Source: SABI01 sp963678555 (lineage in GTDB: Bacteria; Spirochaetota; Spirochaetia; Sphaerochaetales; Sphaerochaetaceae). From it: a DNA stretch of 64,000 bases. The stretch spans positions 930,001 to 994,000 of the forward strand of contig CAXXJA010000002.1 in the NCBI GenBank assembly GCA_963678555.2. The letters are read 5' to 3'. Shown piece after piece: positions 1 to 7,454 of the stretch. Position 1 is the stretch's first letter. The number at the start of each line of letters is the position of its first letter. The notes below the pieces were generated by a model. The model had not been told where the DNA came from, made no database searches, and worked only from the letters and a program-made list of their open reading frames with translations. The position numbers and the translations under genes were made by a program.

Positions 1-336
1 TACCTAGACAGTGATGAAGGAGCGAAACGCCTCGGTGAGATCGCTCTGGTGGATCAGAGTTCCCCCATCGCCCTGGCGAATGTGGTATTCAACTCAATAC
101 TGTACGATGAGAACGCATCCTGCCACTTCGCACTCGGAGCAGGCTACCCGACCTGTCTGAACCTGGAGAATCCGCAGGCGGATGAAGAGGAACTCCTTCA
201 GAACGGGTGCAACGTATCACAGGTGCACACCGATTTTATGTTCGGCAGCGATGATATGAACCTTACTGGCTATGATGCTGAGGGCAAGGAGTACCTGATT
301 ATGAAGGACGGCTCGTTCACCCCTGATTTCGCATGA
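1..336 (+). CDS. M29-family aminopeptidase, C-terminal part
   Basis: The frame is open from base 1 and ends in TGA at 334-336, so this is the last 111 residues of a gene that begins outside the window. The segment carries the typical C-terminal half of thermophilic (M29, AmpS/PepS-type) metallo-aminopeptidases: LGEIALV, then DENASCHFALG with a putative metal-ligand His, then VHTDFMFGS with another His and Asp. The family removes N-terminal residues from peptides in the cytoplasm using two metal ions. Its 3' end overlaps the 3' end of convergent coaX by 20 bp, so the two messages are complementary at their tails. Family assignment is confident; substrate preference cannot be told. Confidence 0.85.
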   Translation, partial: YLDSDEGAKRLGEIALVDQSSPIALANVVFNSILYDENASCHFALGAGYPTCLNLENPQADEEELLQNGCNVSQVHTDFMFGSDDMNLTGYDAEGKEYLIMKDGSFTPDFA

Positions 337-1093
337 TACCTTGATGAATGAGTTTGAGCCCTTCCAGCGTATGGAAGGGTTCTATGCTGTCAACCCGATG
401 AAGGAGAGGAGCAATCGTCTGTGAGAGTCCTCCTGTTATGATGATCTTCAGATTGCAGCCGAGTTCCTCTTCTGTCTTTCTCACCATGGAATCCACGAGA
501 CCGGCGAACCCTATCATGATACCGCTCCTGATGGCGGTGTCACTGTCACGTCCGATCACAGAGGAGGGAACCTTGAGCTGGACTTGAGGAATCTGTGCAG
601 TGTTGTTGAACAGAGAATTCACTGCCGTAATCAGGCCGGGGGCTATCGCAGCACCAAGGACCTCTCCTTCACTGTTGACAGTGGTGAAGGTTAGTGCGGT
701 ACCGAAGTCTATCACCATAACCGTCTCAGAGGGAAAACCGGCATGAGCTGCAACCATGTTGGCAACCAGGTCATACCCCATCTCGGGGGGAATACTGCCT
801 CTCACAAGGCCGATACCTGTCTCATGTGAGACCATCACCGGTTTCGTTTCAGTGACACTGGCGACCACCTTCTCGAAGGTCCGTGTCAGGTTCGGGACAA
901 CCGAACAGATGATCGATTGGTCGATGGAGGAAGGAACCATCCCGTTCTGCTTCAGCATTGATTCCACTATGACGAAGTACTCATCACTTGTCTTCTTCTC
1001 ATCCGTGTGGATACGCCAGTTCGTCACCCACCGATCAGTATCGTGGATGGCCATGACGACGTTTGTGTTTCCGATATCAACAGCAAGCAGCAT
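317..1093 (-). CDS. coaX: Type III pantothenate kinase
   Basis: CoaX phosphorylates pantothenate, the first step of coenzyme A synthesis, in the cytoplasm. The 258-residue protein opens with MLLAVDIGNTN, the ASKHA-fold phosphate loop of this family, and has DFGTALTFT and GAAIAPG in the middle and the adenosine motif IITGGL near the C-terminus. A reading frame extends 12 codons further upstream. I chose the ATG at 1093 because GAGGAG sits about six bases before it, the family begins at this motif, and the longer start would overlap the ABC-F gene. It follows that gene by 10 bp and is probably co-transcribed. Type III kinases are monovalent-cation dependent and insensitive to CoA feedback; that is family knowledge, not seen here. 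Confidence 0.93.
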   Translation of the reverse strand: MLLAVDIGNTNVVMAIHDTDRWVTNWRIHTDEKKTSDEYFVIVESMLKQNGMVPSSIDQSIICSVVPNLTRTFEKVVASVTETKPVMVSHETGIGLVRGSIPPEMGYDLVANMVAAHAGFPSETVMVIDFGTALTFTTVNSEGEVLGAAIAPGLITAVNSLFNNTAQIPQVQLKVPSSVIGRDSDTAIRSGIMIGFAGLVDSMVRKTEEELGCNLKIIITGGLSQTIAPLLHRVDSIEPFHTLEGLKLIHQGIMRNQG

Positions 1094-1103
1094 ATGGCAC
1101 TCC

Positions 1104-2741
1104 TCAGATCTGGACCCCGCTGTGTCCATGATAGTACGAATCCCTCAGCGCTCTGATGTCTTCGTTCTCGAGATACTCTTCAAGGCGGATCATCCGGTCA
1201 ATGACCTTGCCATCCGGAGCAAACTCCACGATCCGGTTTGCAATAGTGTCAACAAACTGATGGTCATGGGAGTTGAACAGGAGGATACCAGTGAAGTCTA
1301 TGAGACCGTTGTTGAGGCTCGTGATGGCTTCAAGGTCAAGATGACTCGTCGGCTCATCAAGGATAAGCACGTTCCCTGCTTCCAGCATCAGCTTCGAAAG
1401 CATACACCTCACCTTTTCCCCTCCACTGAGAACGGTGCAGTCTTTGAGAGACTCGTCACCGCTGAACAGCATTCTTCCGAGGAACGATCTGACGAAGGTA
1501 TCATCATTCTCGGTGGAGTACTGTCTCAGCCAGTCGGAAATAGACATATGCTCGGTGAAGTAGGTGATATTGTCCTTCGGATTATAGCTCACCTTCGTGG
1601 TTACACCCCATTCGTATGAACCGCTGTCGGGTTCCACATTCCCGCTTATGATCTCAAAGAACAGTGTCTTGGCTGCATGCATCGGACCGACGAAGGCGAT
1701 TTTGTCTCCGTTGTTCACGGTCAATGAGAAGTTGTCGAGAATCTTCTCTCCGTCAACGGTCTTTGTCAGGTTCTTTACTTCCAGGATATTCTTTCCGGGC
1801 TCCCGCTCAGGTTTGAACGAGACATAGGGAAAGCGTCTCGAAGAGGGTTTAATATCGTCAATGGTGAGTTTATCGATCAGTTTCTTTCTGCTTGTTGCCT
1901 GACGGGCCTTGGACAGGTTGCTGCTGAACCGCTGGATGAACTCCTTGAGTTCGGCTATCTTATCCTCTCTCCGTCTCTTTTCGTCCTTCATCTGTTTGGC
2001 GGCAAGCTGACTCGACAGATACCAGAAGTCGTAGTTACCCACATACAGCTGGATCTTGCCATAGTCAATATCGGCAATATGAGTACAGACGCTGTTGAGG
2101 AAGTGTCTGTCGTGAGATACGACGATGACCGTGTTCCTGAAATCTTCAAGGAAGGATTCAAGCCAGTGGATCGACTCGAGGTCAAGGTGGTTCGTCGGTT
2201 CGTCAAGGAGAAGGATATCCGGATTGCCGAACAGAGCCTGAGCAAGCAGCACGCGAACTTTGATCGTGTCATCGATATCACTCATCTTCCGGCTCAGCAT
2301 AGAGTCGTCTATTCCCAGACCGTTGAGCATCACACCGGCTTCCGCCTCCGCTTCCCAGCCGCCGAGCTCGGCGAATTCGTTCTCCAGCTCTGCAGCTCGC
2401 ATGCCGTCCGCCTCACTGAAGTCTTCCTTCGCATAGATGGCATCGCGTTCGCTCATGACGTCGAACAGGTGCTCGTACCCCTTGATGACTGTTTCGAGCA
2501 CGGTGAAATCATTGAAGGCGAAGTGATCCTGCTTCAGTACGGCAAGACGCTCTCCCGGGGTGATGATGACCTCTCCGGTATCCTGTTCGATCTCTGAGGA
2601 GAGGATTTTCAGAAACGTGGACTTTCCAGCTCCGTTGGCCCCGATAACTCCATAACAGTTGCCTGGAGTAAATTTGATGTTGACTTCCTTGAACAGTATC
2701 TGTGTCCCGAAAGCAAGCGAAATGTTTGAAGCTGTAATCAT
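1104..2741 (-). CDS. ABC-F ATPase (YbiT-like) with one degenerate ATP site
   Basis: Cytoplasmic ABC-F protein of 545 residues with two nucleotide-binding domains and no membrane segments; the family acts at the ribosomal E site. NBD1 (about 1-245) has Walker A GANGAGKST and Walker B LLLDEPTNHLD, but its signature is degenerate (MSDIDDTIKVR where LSGGEKxR is expected). A charged linker follows (about 245-310). NBD2 has an intact signature LSGGEKVR and Walker B LILDEPTSHLD, but a decayed Walker A, GPMHAAKTL. In the sandwich dimer this leaves one composite site canonical and the other doubly degenerate. Overall layout resembles E. coli YbiT, which also has a weak NBD1 signature. It may be a translation factor; a resistance role is possible but unsupported. 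Confidence 0.88.
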   Translation of the reverse strand: MITASNISLAFGTQILFKEVNIKFTPGNCYGVIGANGAGKSTFLKILSSEIEQDTGEVIITPGERLAVLKQDHFAFNDFTVLETVIKGYEHLFDVMSERDAIYAKEDFSEADGMRAAELENEFAELGGWEAEAEAGVMLNGLGIDDSMLSRKMSDIDDTIKVRVLLAQALFGNPDILLLDEPTNHLDLESIHWLESFLEDFRNTVIVVSHDRHFLNSVCTHIADIDYGKIQLYVGNYDFWYLSSQLAAKQMKDEKRRREDKIAELKEFIQRFSSNLSKARQATSRKKLIDKLTIDDIKPSSRRFPYVSFKPEREPGKNILEVKNLTKTVDGEKILDNFSLTVNNGDKIAFVGPMHAAKTLFFEIISGNVEPDSGSYEWGVTTKVSYNPKDNITYFTEHMSISDWLRQYSTENDDTFVRSFLGRMLFSGDESLKDCTVLSGGEKVRCMLSKLMLEAGNVLILDEPTSHLDLEAITSLNNGLIDFTGILLFNSHDHQFVDTIANRIVEFAPDGKVIDRMIRLEEYLENEDIRALRDSYYHGHSGVQI

Positions 2742-2820
2742 GTTACCCTACCCTTTGATTTCTGGTGATGGTGTATGGAAAAAGAAAATGCCAGCTTCAA
2801 CCTGAGCTGGCATTAGGTGT

Positions 2821-2892
2821 TAGTCCCTAGGGGAATCGAACCCCTCTTTGAAGACTGAGAATCTCCCGTCCTAACCGATAGACGAAGGGACC
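2821..2892 (-). tRNA. tRNA-Glu (CTC)
   Basis: Full cloverleaf on the minus strand: acceptor GGTCCCT/AGGGACT, anticodon stem GGAGA/TCTTC enclosing loop TTCTCAG (anticodon CTC), T arm AGGGG/CCCCT with TTCGATT. The discriminator base is A and CCA is not encoded. It lies 10 bp downstream of tRNA-Gln, so both probably come from one precursor. Confidence 0.95.
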
Positions 2893-2902
2893 AATAACGC
2901 TA

Positions 2903-2973
2903 CTGGGATGAAGGGATTCGAACCCCTAAATGCAGTACCAGAAACTGCTGTGTTACCCTTACACTACATCCCA
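2903..2973 (-). tRNA. tRNA-Gln (CTG)
   Basis: Cloverleaf on the minus strand with acceptor TGGGATG/CATCCCA, anticodon stem GCAGT/ACTGC around loop TTCTGGT (anticodon CTG) and a canonical T arm with TTCGAAT. CCA is not encoded. First gene of a two-tRNA unit with tRNA-Glu(CTC). Confidence 0.95.
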
Positions 2974-2993
2974 TCGGTAATGAAGACTGCTTG

Positions 2994-3023
2994 AATGTAC
3001 TAAATATCCCACCTCTTTGTCAA
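2994..3023 (-). promoter_or_regulatory. Promoter of the tRNA-Gln/tRNA-Glu pair
   Basis: On the minus strand TTGACA (3023-3018) and TACATT (2999-2994) are separated by 18 bp and lie about 20 bp before tRNA-Gln. It begins 5 bp after the tsaD stop, so the tRNAs have their own start. Confidence 0.7.
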
Positions 3024-3028
3024 GGCAG

Positions 3029-4042
3029 TCAGGGATAAGAATGTTTGAAAGCTTTGACCCGTGCTGAGGCGCCGAGATCGAGGCCACTCGTTTCTCCCCT
3101 CCTGAGGTACTGATACGCTAAAGCGGCGATCATCGCTCCGTTGTCTGTGCAGAGTTTCATGGAGGGAATTGCCACCTCTATACCGTGCAGCTGTTCCAGC
3201 TGGGAACGGAGAAGAGTGTTTGCTGCAACTCCCCCCCCGACGGAAAGGCGTGTCAGACCGGTATCATCAAGGGCCTTGTGCACACGCTTCATCAGAATCC
3301 CGACAGCTACCCGCTGAAAACTCGCGGCTATGTTCTCGGGAGACTTTTCGCTTTCACCGTCCCAGAAGGAATCAAGCTGATTGATGACAGCGGTCTTGAG
3401 TCCCGAGTAGGATACATCGTACGGGTGATTACCCTTGTTCAGTGAGGGACCGGGGAAGAGGAAGGCTTTGTCGTTCCCCGTCTGAGAGAGACGGTCGATC
3501 ACAACACCGCCGGGATACCCGAACCCGTGGTGCTTTGCAACCTTGTCGAAGGCTTCACCGATCGCATCATCAATCGTCGTTCCCATGACTAGCAGATCAT
3601 CGAAGTCATTGACCCGGCAGATCACCGTATGGCCACCTGACACGAGGAGTCCGAGGTACGGGTACGCAAGAGGATGCTCCACCTGTGAGGCAAACAGGTG
3701 CGCCCTGATGTGGTCAATCCCGATCAAGGGTATCTGGAGTGTTGCAGCAAAGGCTTTCGCGAAGTTGACTCCGACAAGCAGCGAACCGAGAAGGCCCGGA
3801 CGGTTGGTCACCGCCACTGCATCGATCTCCCTGAGAGACACTCCTGACTTTTCGATGGACGACATCACCACCGGGGAGATCCATTCGGTATGAAGACGGC
3901 TTGCTATCTCCGGGACAACTCCCTGATACGGTCTGTGAATCTCGATCTGAGTCGCGACCTCATTGCTCAGAATCTCCTTGCCGTCACGTACTACGGCCAC
4001 CGAACATTCGTCACACGATGTCTCGATGCCCAGAATGTTCAT
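3029..4042 (-). CDS. tsaD: tRNA N6-adenosine threonylcarbamoyltransferase TsaD
   Basis: TsaD transfers the threonylcarbamoyl group to A37 of tRNAs that read ANN codons, working with TsaB and TsaE. The 337-residue protein starts MNILGIETSCDECSVAVV, the family's nucleotide-binding start, contains the metal motif HIRAHLFA (about residue 110), LVSGGHT, and a C-terminal GGVAANTLLR and TDNGAMIAAL, all hallmarks of the Kae1/TsaD family at its normal length. The ATG at 4042 overlaps the stop of the small upstream gene by four bases (ATGA), implying translational coupling. Partners TsaB, TsaC and TsaE are not in the window. Confidence 0.96.
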   Translation of the reverse strand: MNILGIETSCDECSVAVVRDGKEILSNEVATQIEIHRPYQGVVPEIASRLHTEWISPVVMSSIEKSGVSLREIDAVAVTNRPGLLGSLLVGVNFAKAFAATLQIPLIGIDHIRAHLFASQVEHPLAYPYLGLLVSGGHTVICRVNDFDDLLVMGTTIDDAIGEAFDKVAKHHGFGYPGGVVIDRLSQTGNDKAFLFPGPSLNKGNHPYDVSYSGLKTAVINQLDSFWDGESEKSPENIAASFQRVAVGILMKRVHKALDDTGLTRLSVGGGVAANTLLRSQLEQLHGIEVAIPSMKLCTDNGAMIAALAYQYLRRGETSGLDLGASARVKAFKHSYP

Positions 4043-4347
4043 GGCAGATCCTCAAAGGAAGCATCTGTTATCTGAGATTCTGTGGGCAGTCCCCTCTCAA
4101 GCATCTCAGGGTACATATCAAGGTAAAAATCGGCTACCTCAGGGGACCACGAGAGTCCGCTTCGTGCACTGTGCCGATAATTCAGCTTTATGGCTACCAC
4201 CCTTTCGGTGGGTACTGATGTGTGCGGCACATGCCGCGTGTGTTTTTTGTTCAGAAGATACTCCAATGTGAGTGTTACCGTCGTTGCCTCACCTATCTGT
4301 AATTGATTAACCATAAGAAGAAAGGAAATGTTCGTCAATCCCTTCAT
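4039..4347 (-). CDS. Small hypothetical protein coupled to tsaD
   Basis: An open frame whose stop overlaps the tsaD start as ATGA, the usual sign of a real operon partner. The frame runs on through the antisense of tRNA-Thr, so the start must be inside. Candidates are ATG 4347, TTG 4338 and ATG 4314; AAGAGG lies directly before 4347 and at better spacing for 4338, so the start is uncertain. The roughly 100-residue product has no signal peptide or membrane segment that I can see. Its core (TERVVAIKLNYRHSARSGL, then EVADFYLDMYPEMLERGL) is mixed basic and acidic and matches no family I recognise. It also covers the plus-strand promoter of tRNA-Thr on the opposite strand. Confidence 0.5.
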   Translation of the reverse strand: MKGLTNISFLLMVNQLQIGEATTVTLTLEYLLNKKHTRHVPHTSVPTERVVAIKLNYRHSARSGLSWSPEVADFYLDMYPEMLERGLPTESQITDASFEDLP

Positions 4348-4351
4348 CCTC

Positions 4352-4380
4352 TTGCATTTTATGGTGAAAATCTGTAGATT
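4352..4380 (+). promoter_or_regulatory. Promoter of tRNA-Thr
   Basis: TTGCAT (4352-4357) and TAGATT (4375-4380) with a 17-bp spacer, about 10 bp before the first base of tRNA-Thr on the same strand. Confidence 0.6.
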
Positions 4381-4389
4381 AATGACCGT

Positions 4390-4461
4390 GCCAAAATAGC
4401 TCAGAGGTAGAGCAACGCACTCGTAATGCGTAGGTCGTGGGTTCAACTCCCACTTTTGGCT
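4390..4461 (+). tRNA. tRNA-Thr (CGT)
   Basis: Acceptor GCCAAAA/TTTTGGC, anticodon stem ACGCA/TGCGT with loop CTCGTAA (anticodon CGT), T arm GTGGG/CCCAC with TTCAACT. CCA is not encoded. It is transcribed alone and followed by a terminator. Confidence 0.95.
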
Positions 4462-4485
4462 GAATCTACCGACCAGAAGAAAAAG

Positions 4486-4527
4486 AAAGAAGGAATGGGC
4501 ATATACGCTTCTTCCTTCTTTTTTTGT
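4486..4527. terminator. Bidirectional terminator between tRNA-Thr and ppdK
   Basis: AAAGAAGGAA (4486-4495) pairs with TTCCTTCTTT (4512-4521). On the plus strand it is followed by a T-rich run that would end the tRNA-Thr transcript; on the minus strand the complement runs into TTTCTTTTTC and can end ppdK. Confidence 0.65.
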
Positions 4528-4530
4528 TTT

Positions 4531-4555
4531 CTTCGGCCCTGAATCAGAGCCGAAG
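4531..4555. repeat. Inverted repeat in the ppdK 3' region
   Basis: CTTCGGC (4531-4537) and GCCGAAG (4549-4555) form a 7-bp stem with an 11-base loop, 29 bp beyond the ppdK stop. A second stem, AGTCAGTTC/GAACTGACT (4574-4597), straddles that stop. Neither is followed by a T run on the minus strand, so they may protect the 3' end of the message rather than terminate it. Confidence 0.45.
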
Positions 4556-4583
4556 AATCATTCACCTGACAGCAGTCAGTTCA

Positions 4584-7277
4584 CTAGAGAACTGACTGAG
4601 CTGCTGCGAGACGGGCTACCGGAACTCTGAACGGAGAACAGGAGACGTAGTCCAGTCCTATCTTCTGGCAGAAGGCAACCGTCTTCGGATCCCCGCCGTG
4701 CTCTCCACAGATACCGAGCTTGAGGGTCGGATTGGTTGACCGTCCAAGTTCGCTGGCCATCTTCACCAGTTTCCCTACTCCGTCGACGTCGATCGATGCA
4801 AACGGGTCATACTCATAGAAACCTTTGTCAATATCATTCACGTAGGGACCCAGGAACGATCCCGCGTCATCTCTGCTGAATCCGCAGGTCATCTGAGTAA
4901 GGTCGTTGGTACCGAAGCTGAAGAACTCCGCACTCTTGGCGATCTCATCTGCAGTGAGTGCCGCTCTGGGAACCTCGATCATCGTACCGATCTTGTATTC
5001 GATGGTCTCCCCACGTTCCCCGAAGACTTTCTCTATCGTAGCGATGGCATGCTTCTTCGTAAATTCGAACTCCTTGTAGTGTCCTACAAGAGGGATCATG
5101 ATCTCAGGGATGACAGCCACACCCTTCTTCCGTGTATTCAATGCAGCTTCAATGATTGCTCTCACCTGCATGTGGAGGATCTCGGGGTAGATAATCGCCA
5201 GACGACACCCTCTGAAACCGAGCATCGGGTTGAATTCATGAAGCTGAGCCGATTTATGAGCGATTTCATCAACACTCACACCGAGCTGAAGAGCCATCTC
5301 GTGACGTGAGGTATGGTCGTTGGGGAGGAACTCATGGAGAGGCGGGTCAAGAAGACGAATCGTTGCCGGCAGACCGTCAAGGGCTTCGAAGATCTCCTCG
5401 AAATCACCACGCTGCATCGGCAGGAGCTCACTGAGTGCGGCTTCCCGTTCGATCAGGTTGTTTGCAAGGATCATCTTCCTCACAGAAATAATCCGCTGTC
5501 CACCGAAGAACATGTGCTCGGTTCTGCACAGACCAATTCCTTCCGCGCCAAGTTTCACAGCCATCTGCACATCAGCGGGAGTGTCTGCATTGGTCCGGAC
5601 TTTGAGGCTCCTGATCTCATCGACATAGCCCATGAACGTGACATAGTTCTGATACAGCAGAGAATCCTCAGGCTTCATCAGGCCGTTGAGGACCTGGACG
5701 ATCTCCGAGGGACGCACTTCAATCTTGTCGCCATAGACTGCCCCGGTGAATCCATCGATCGAGATGAAGTCTCCTTCCTGTATCCTCTGACCGGCGACTT
5801 CCATCACCTGCTGTTCATAGTCGATCTTCAGATCGCCTGCTCCCGATACACAGGGTACTCCCATACCACGGGCTACGACAGCCGCGTGAGATGTCATACC
5901 GCCGCGACTGGTGAGAACACCTTTCGCAACAGCCATACCGCCGATATCTTCCGGGCTGGTTTCTATCCTGGTCAGAATGACAGGTTTCCCTTCAGCGGCG
6001 ACCTTCTCAGCCTTGTCAGCCGAGAACACAACCACACCGCTTGCTCCACCGGGAGATGCGTTAAGTCCTTTTGTGAGGGTGTGCAACCCTCTGTTCTCAA
6101 TATCACTCGAATCAAGAACCGGTGCAAAGAGCTTGTTGAACTCACCTGCAGGGACACGGGATACAGCTTCCTGTTTGCTGATAAGCCCCTCTTCCACCAT
6201 CTCTACCTGGCTTCTCAGCCAGCTGAAGACGGTACGTTTCCCGTTACGTGTCTGGAGCATGAAGAGCTTGCCTTCCTGAATGGTGAACTCAAGGTCCTGC
6301 ATATCCTTGTAGTGCTGTTCAAGAAGCTCACGGATCCCTACGAGCTGGTCATACACTTTCTTGTTGACCTTCTGGAGGGTATCGATCGTCTGAGGGGTAC
6401 GGATTCCCGCAACAACGTCCTCACCCTGAGCGTTCATCAGATATTCACCGTAGAAGTGATTTTCACCGGTTGACGGGTCACGGGTAAAGGCAACTCCTGT
6501 ACCGCTGGTGGCACCCATGTTTCCGAACACCATCGACTGTACGTTCACGGCAGTACCGAGCAGTCCCCGTATGTCATTCATCTGGCGATACTTGATAGCC
6601 CTTTCATTGTTCCAGGAACCGAATACGGCATTGATAGCCTTGAACAGCTGATCGATAGGATCTGTGGGGAAGTCTTCCCCTACTGCATCGTGGTAGAGTT
6701 TCCTGTAGCGGGTGATCACCTCTTTGAGGTCATCCACATCAAGGTCGGTGTCGATTACTCTGCCACGTTCCTTCTTCACACTCTCAAGCGCATGCTCGAA
6801 GTCGTGGTGAGGCACACCCATCACAACATCCCCGAACATCTGCATGAAACGGCGGTAACTGTCCCAGGCGAACCGTTCATTGTTTGTCTTTTTGGCAAGA
6901 GCGATCGCCGATTCGGGTGTCATGCCCAGATTGAGGACCGTGTCCATCATTCCCGGCATCGACTGAGCGGCACCAGAACGGACCGAGACAAGCAGAGGGT
7001 TCTCGGCATCACCGAGCTTCGCTCCCATCACGTTCTCAAGATGTGAAAGGTGCTCAAGCACCTCCTCTCTCAAACCTTCGGGATACTCTCCGTTGTGTTC
7101 ACTGTAAAAGGCACAGGCCTCTGTGCTGATGGTGAAACCCGGAGGAACCGGAAGGCCGATCGATGTCATGTCGGCGAGGTTTGCTCCCTTTCCGCCAAGC
7201 AGATTCTTCATGCTGGCAGATCCTTCTGCAGTTCCGTCTCCAAAGAAATAGACGTATTTGGTCGTGTTGTTCGACAT
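4584..7277 (-). CDS. ppdK: Pyruvate, phosphate dikinase
   Basis: PPDK interconverts pyruvate + ATP + Pi and PEP + AMP + PPi; in fermentative bacteria it often runs with glycolysis or supplies PEP for gluconeogenesis. The 897-residue length is normal. The N-terminal nucleotide domain has GGKGANLADM and SVRSGAAQSMPGMMDTVLN; the central swivelling domain carries the phosphohistidine in GGMTSHAAVVARGMG (about residue 460); the C-terminal PEP/pyruvate barrel has GIGLCRTEHMF, GTMIEVPRAAL, FSFGTNDLTQMT and GICGEHGGDP with the catalytic Cys. It is monocistronic, with a promoter at 7323-7351 and a perfect inverted repeat further upstream that may control it. Confidence 0.97.
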   Translation of the reverse strand: MSNNTTKYVYFFGDGTAEGSASMKNLLGGKGANLADMTSIGLPVPPGFTISTEACAFYSEHNGEYPEGLREEVLEHLSHLENVMGAKLGDAENPLLVSVRSGAAQSMPGMMDTVLNLGMTPESAIALAKKTNNERFAWDSYRRFMQMFGDVVMGVPHHDFEHALESVKKERGRVIDTDLDVDDLKEVITRYRKLYHDAVGEDFPTDPIDQLFKAINAVFGSWNNERAIKYRQMNDIRGLLGTAVNVQSMVFGNMGATSGTGVAFTRDPSTGENHFYGEYLMNAQGEDVVAGIRTPQTIDTLQKVNKKVYDQLVGIRELLEQHYKDMQDLEFTIQEGKLFMLQTRNGKRTVFSWLRSQVEMVEEGLISKQEAVSRVPAGEFNKLFAPVLDSSDIENRGLHTLTKGLNASPGGASGVVVFSADKAEKVAAEGKPVILTRIETSPEDIGGMAVAKGVLTSRGGMTSHAAVVARGMGVPCVSGAGDLKIDYEQQVMEVAGQRIQEGDFISIDGFTGAVYGDKIEVRPSEIVQVLNGLMKPEDSLLYQNYVTFMGYVDEIRSLKVRTNADTPADVQMAVKLGAEGIGLCRTEHMFFGGQRIISVRKMILANNLIEREAALSELLPMQRGDFEEIFEALDGLPATIRLLDPPLHEFLPNDHTSRHEMALQLGVSVDEIAHKSAQLHEFNPMLGFRGCRLAIIYPEILHMQVRAIIEAALNTRKKGVAVIPEIMIPLVGHYKEFEFTKKHAIATIEKVFGERGETIEYKIGTMIEVPRAALTADEIAKSAEFFSFGTNDLTQMTCGFSRDDAGSFLGPYVNDIDKGFYEYDPFASIDVDGVGKLVKMASELGRSTNPTLKLGICGEHGGDPKTVAFCQKIGLDYVSCSPFRVPVARLAAAQSVL

Positions 7278-7322
7278 ACTATTAAAAACCCCCTATGTGA
7301 TTGTTATCCTTTTACTGAACAG

Positions 7323-7351
7323 AGTGTAGTTTAAATGCGGAGAGAAGTCAA
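7323..7351 (-). promoter_or_regulatory. Promoter of ppdK
   Basis: Minus-strand TTGACT (7351-7346), 17-bp spacer, TACACT (7328-7323), giving a leader of roughly 40 nt before the ppdK ATG at 7277, with AGGGGG as ribosome site. Confidence 0.65.
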
Positions 7352-7394
7352 CGAAACCGCCCCGCTGTGCACTCACTCAACTGGTCCCGCACCG

Positions 7395-7414
7395 GTGCAT
7401 TCCAGGGAATGCAC
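7395..7414. promoter_or_regulatory. Perfect palindrome upstream of ppdK (possible operator)
   Basis: GTGCATTCC (7395-7403) and GGAATGCAC (7406-7414) are a perfect 9-bp inverted repeat with a 2-bp centre. It lies about 45 bp upstream of the ppdK -35 box and between the sigma-factor terminator and that promoter. The short centre suits a dimeric DNA-binding protein better than an RNA hairpin. The regulator is unknown. Confidence 0.4.
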
Positions 7415-7420
7415 GTGCAA

Positions 7421-7446
7421 GAAAAATCCTCCCTGAGGGGAGGATT
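7421..7446 (-). terminator. Terminator of the sigma-factor gene
   Basis: On the minus strand AATCCTCCC and GGGAGGATT form a 9-bp stem with a 4-base loop, followed by TTTTTC. It starts 9 bp beyond the stop codon. Confidence 0.85.
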
Positions 7447-7454
7447 CTGCCATA

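Noticed and set aside
756..1619. Long plus-strand frame opposite coaX and the ABC-F gene
   Set aside because: It is the complement of two clear families, has no family motifs and crosses their junction.
5313..6473. 386-codon plus-strand frame inside ppdK
   Set aside because: Shadow of a GC-skewed codon pattern in ppdK; no ribosome site or recognisable domain.
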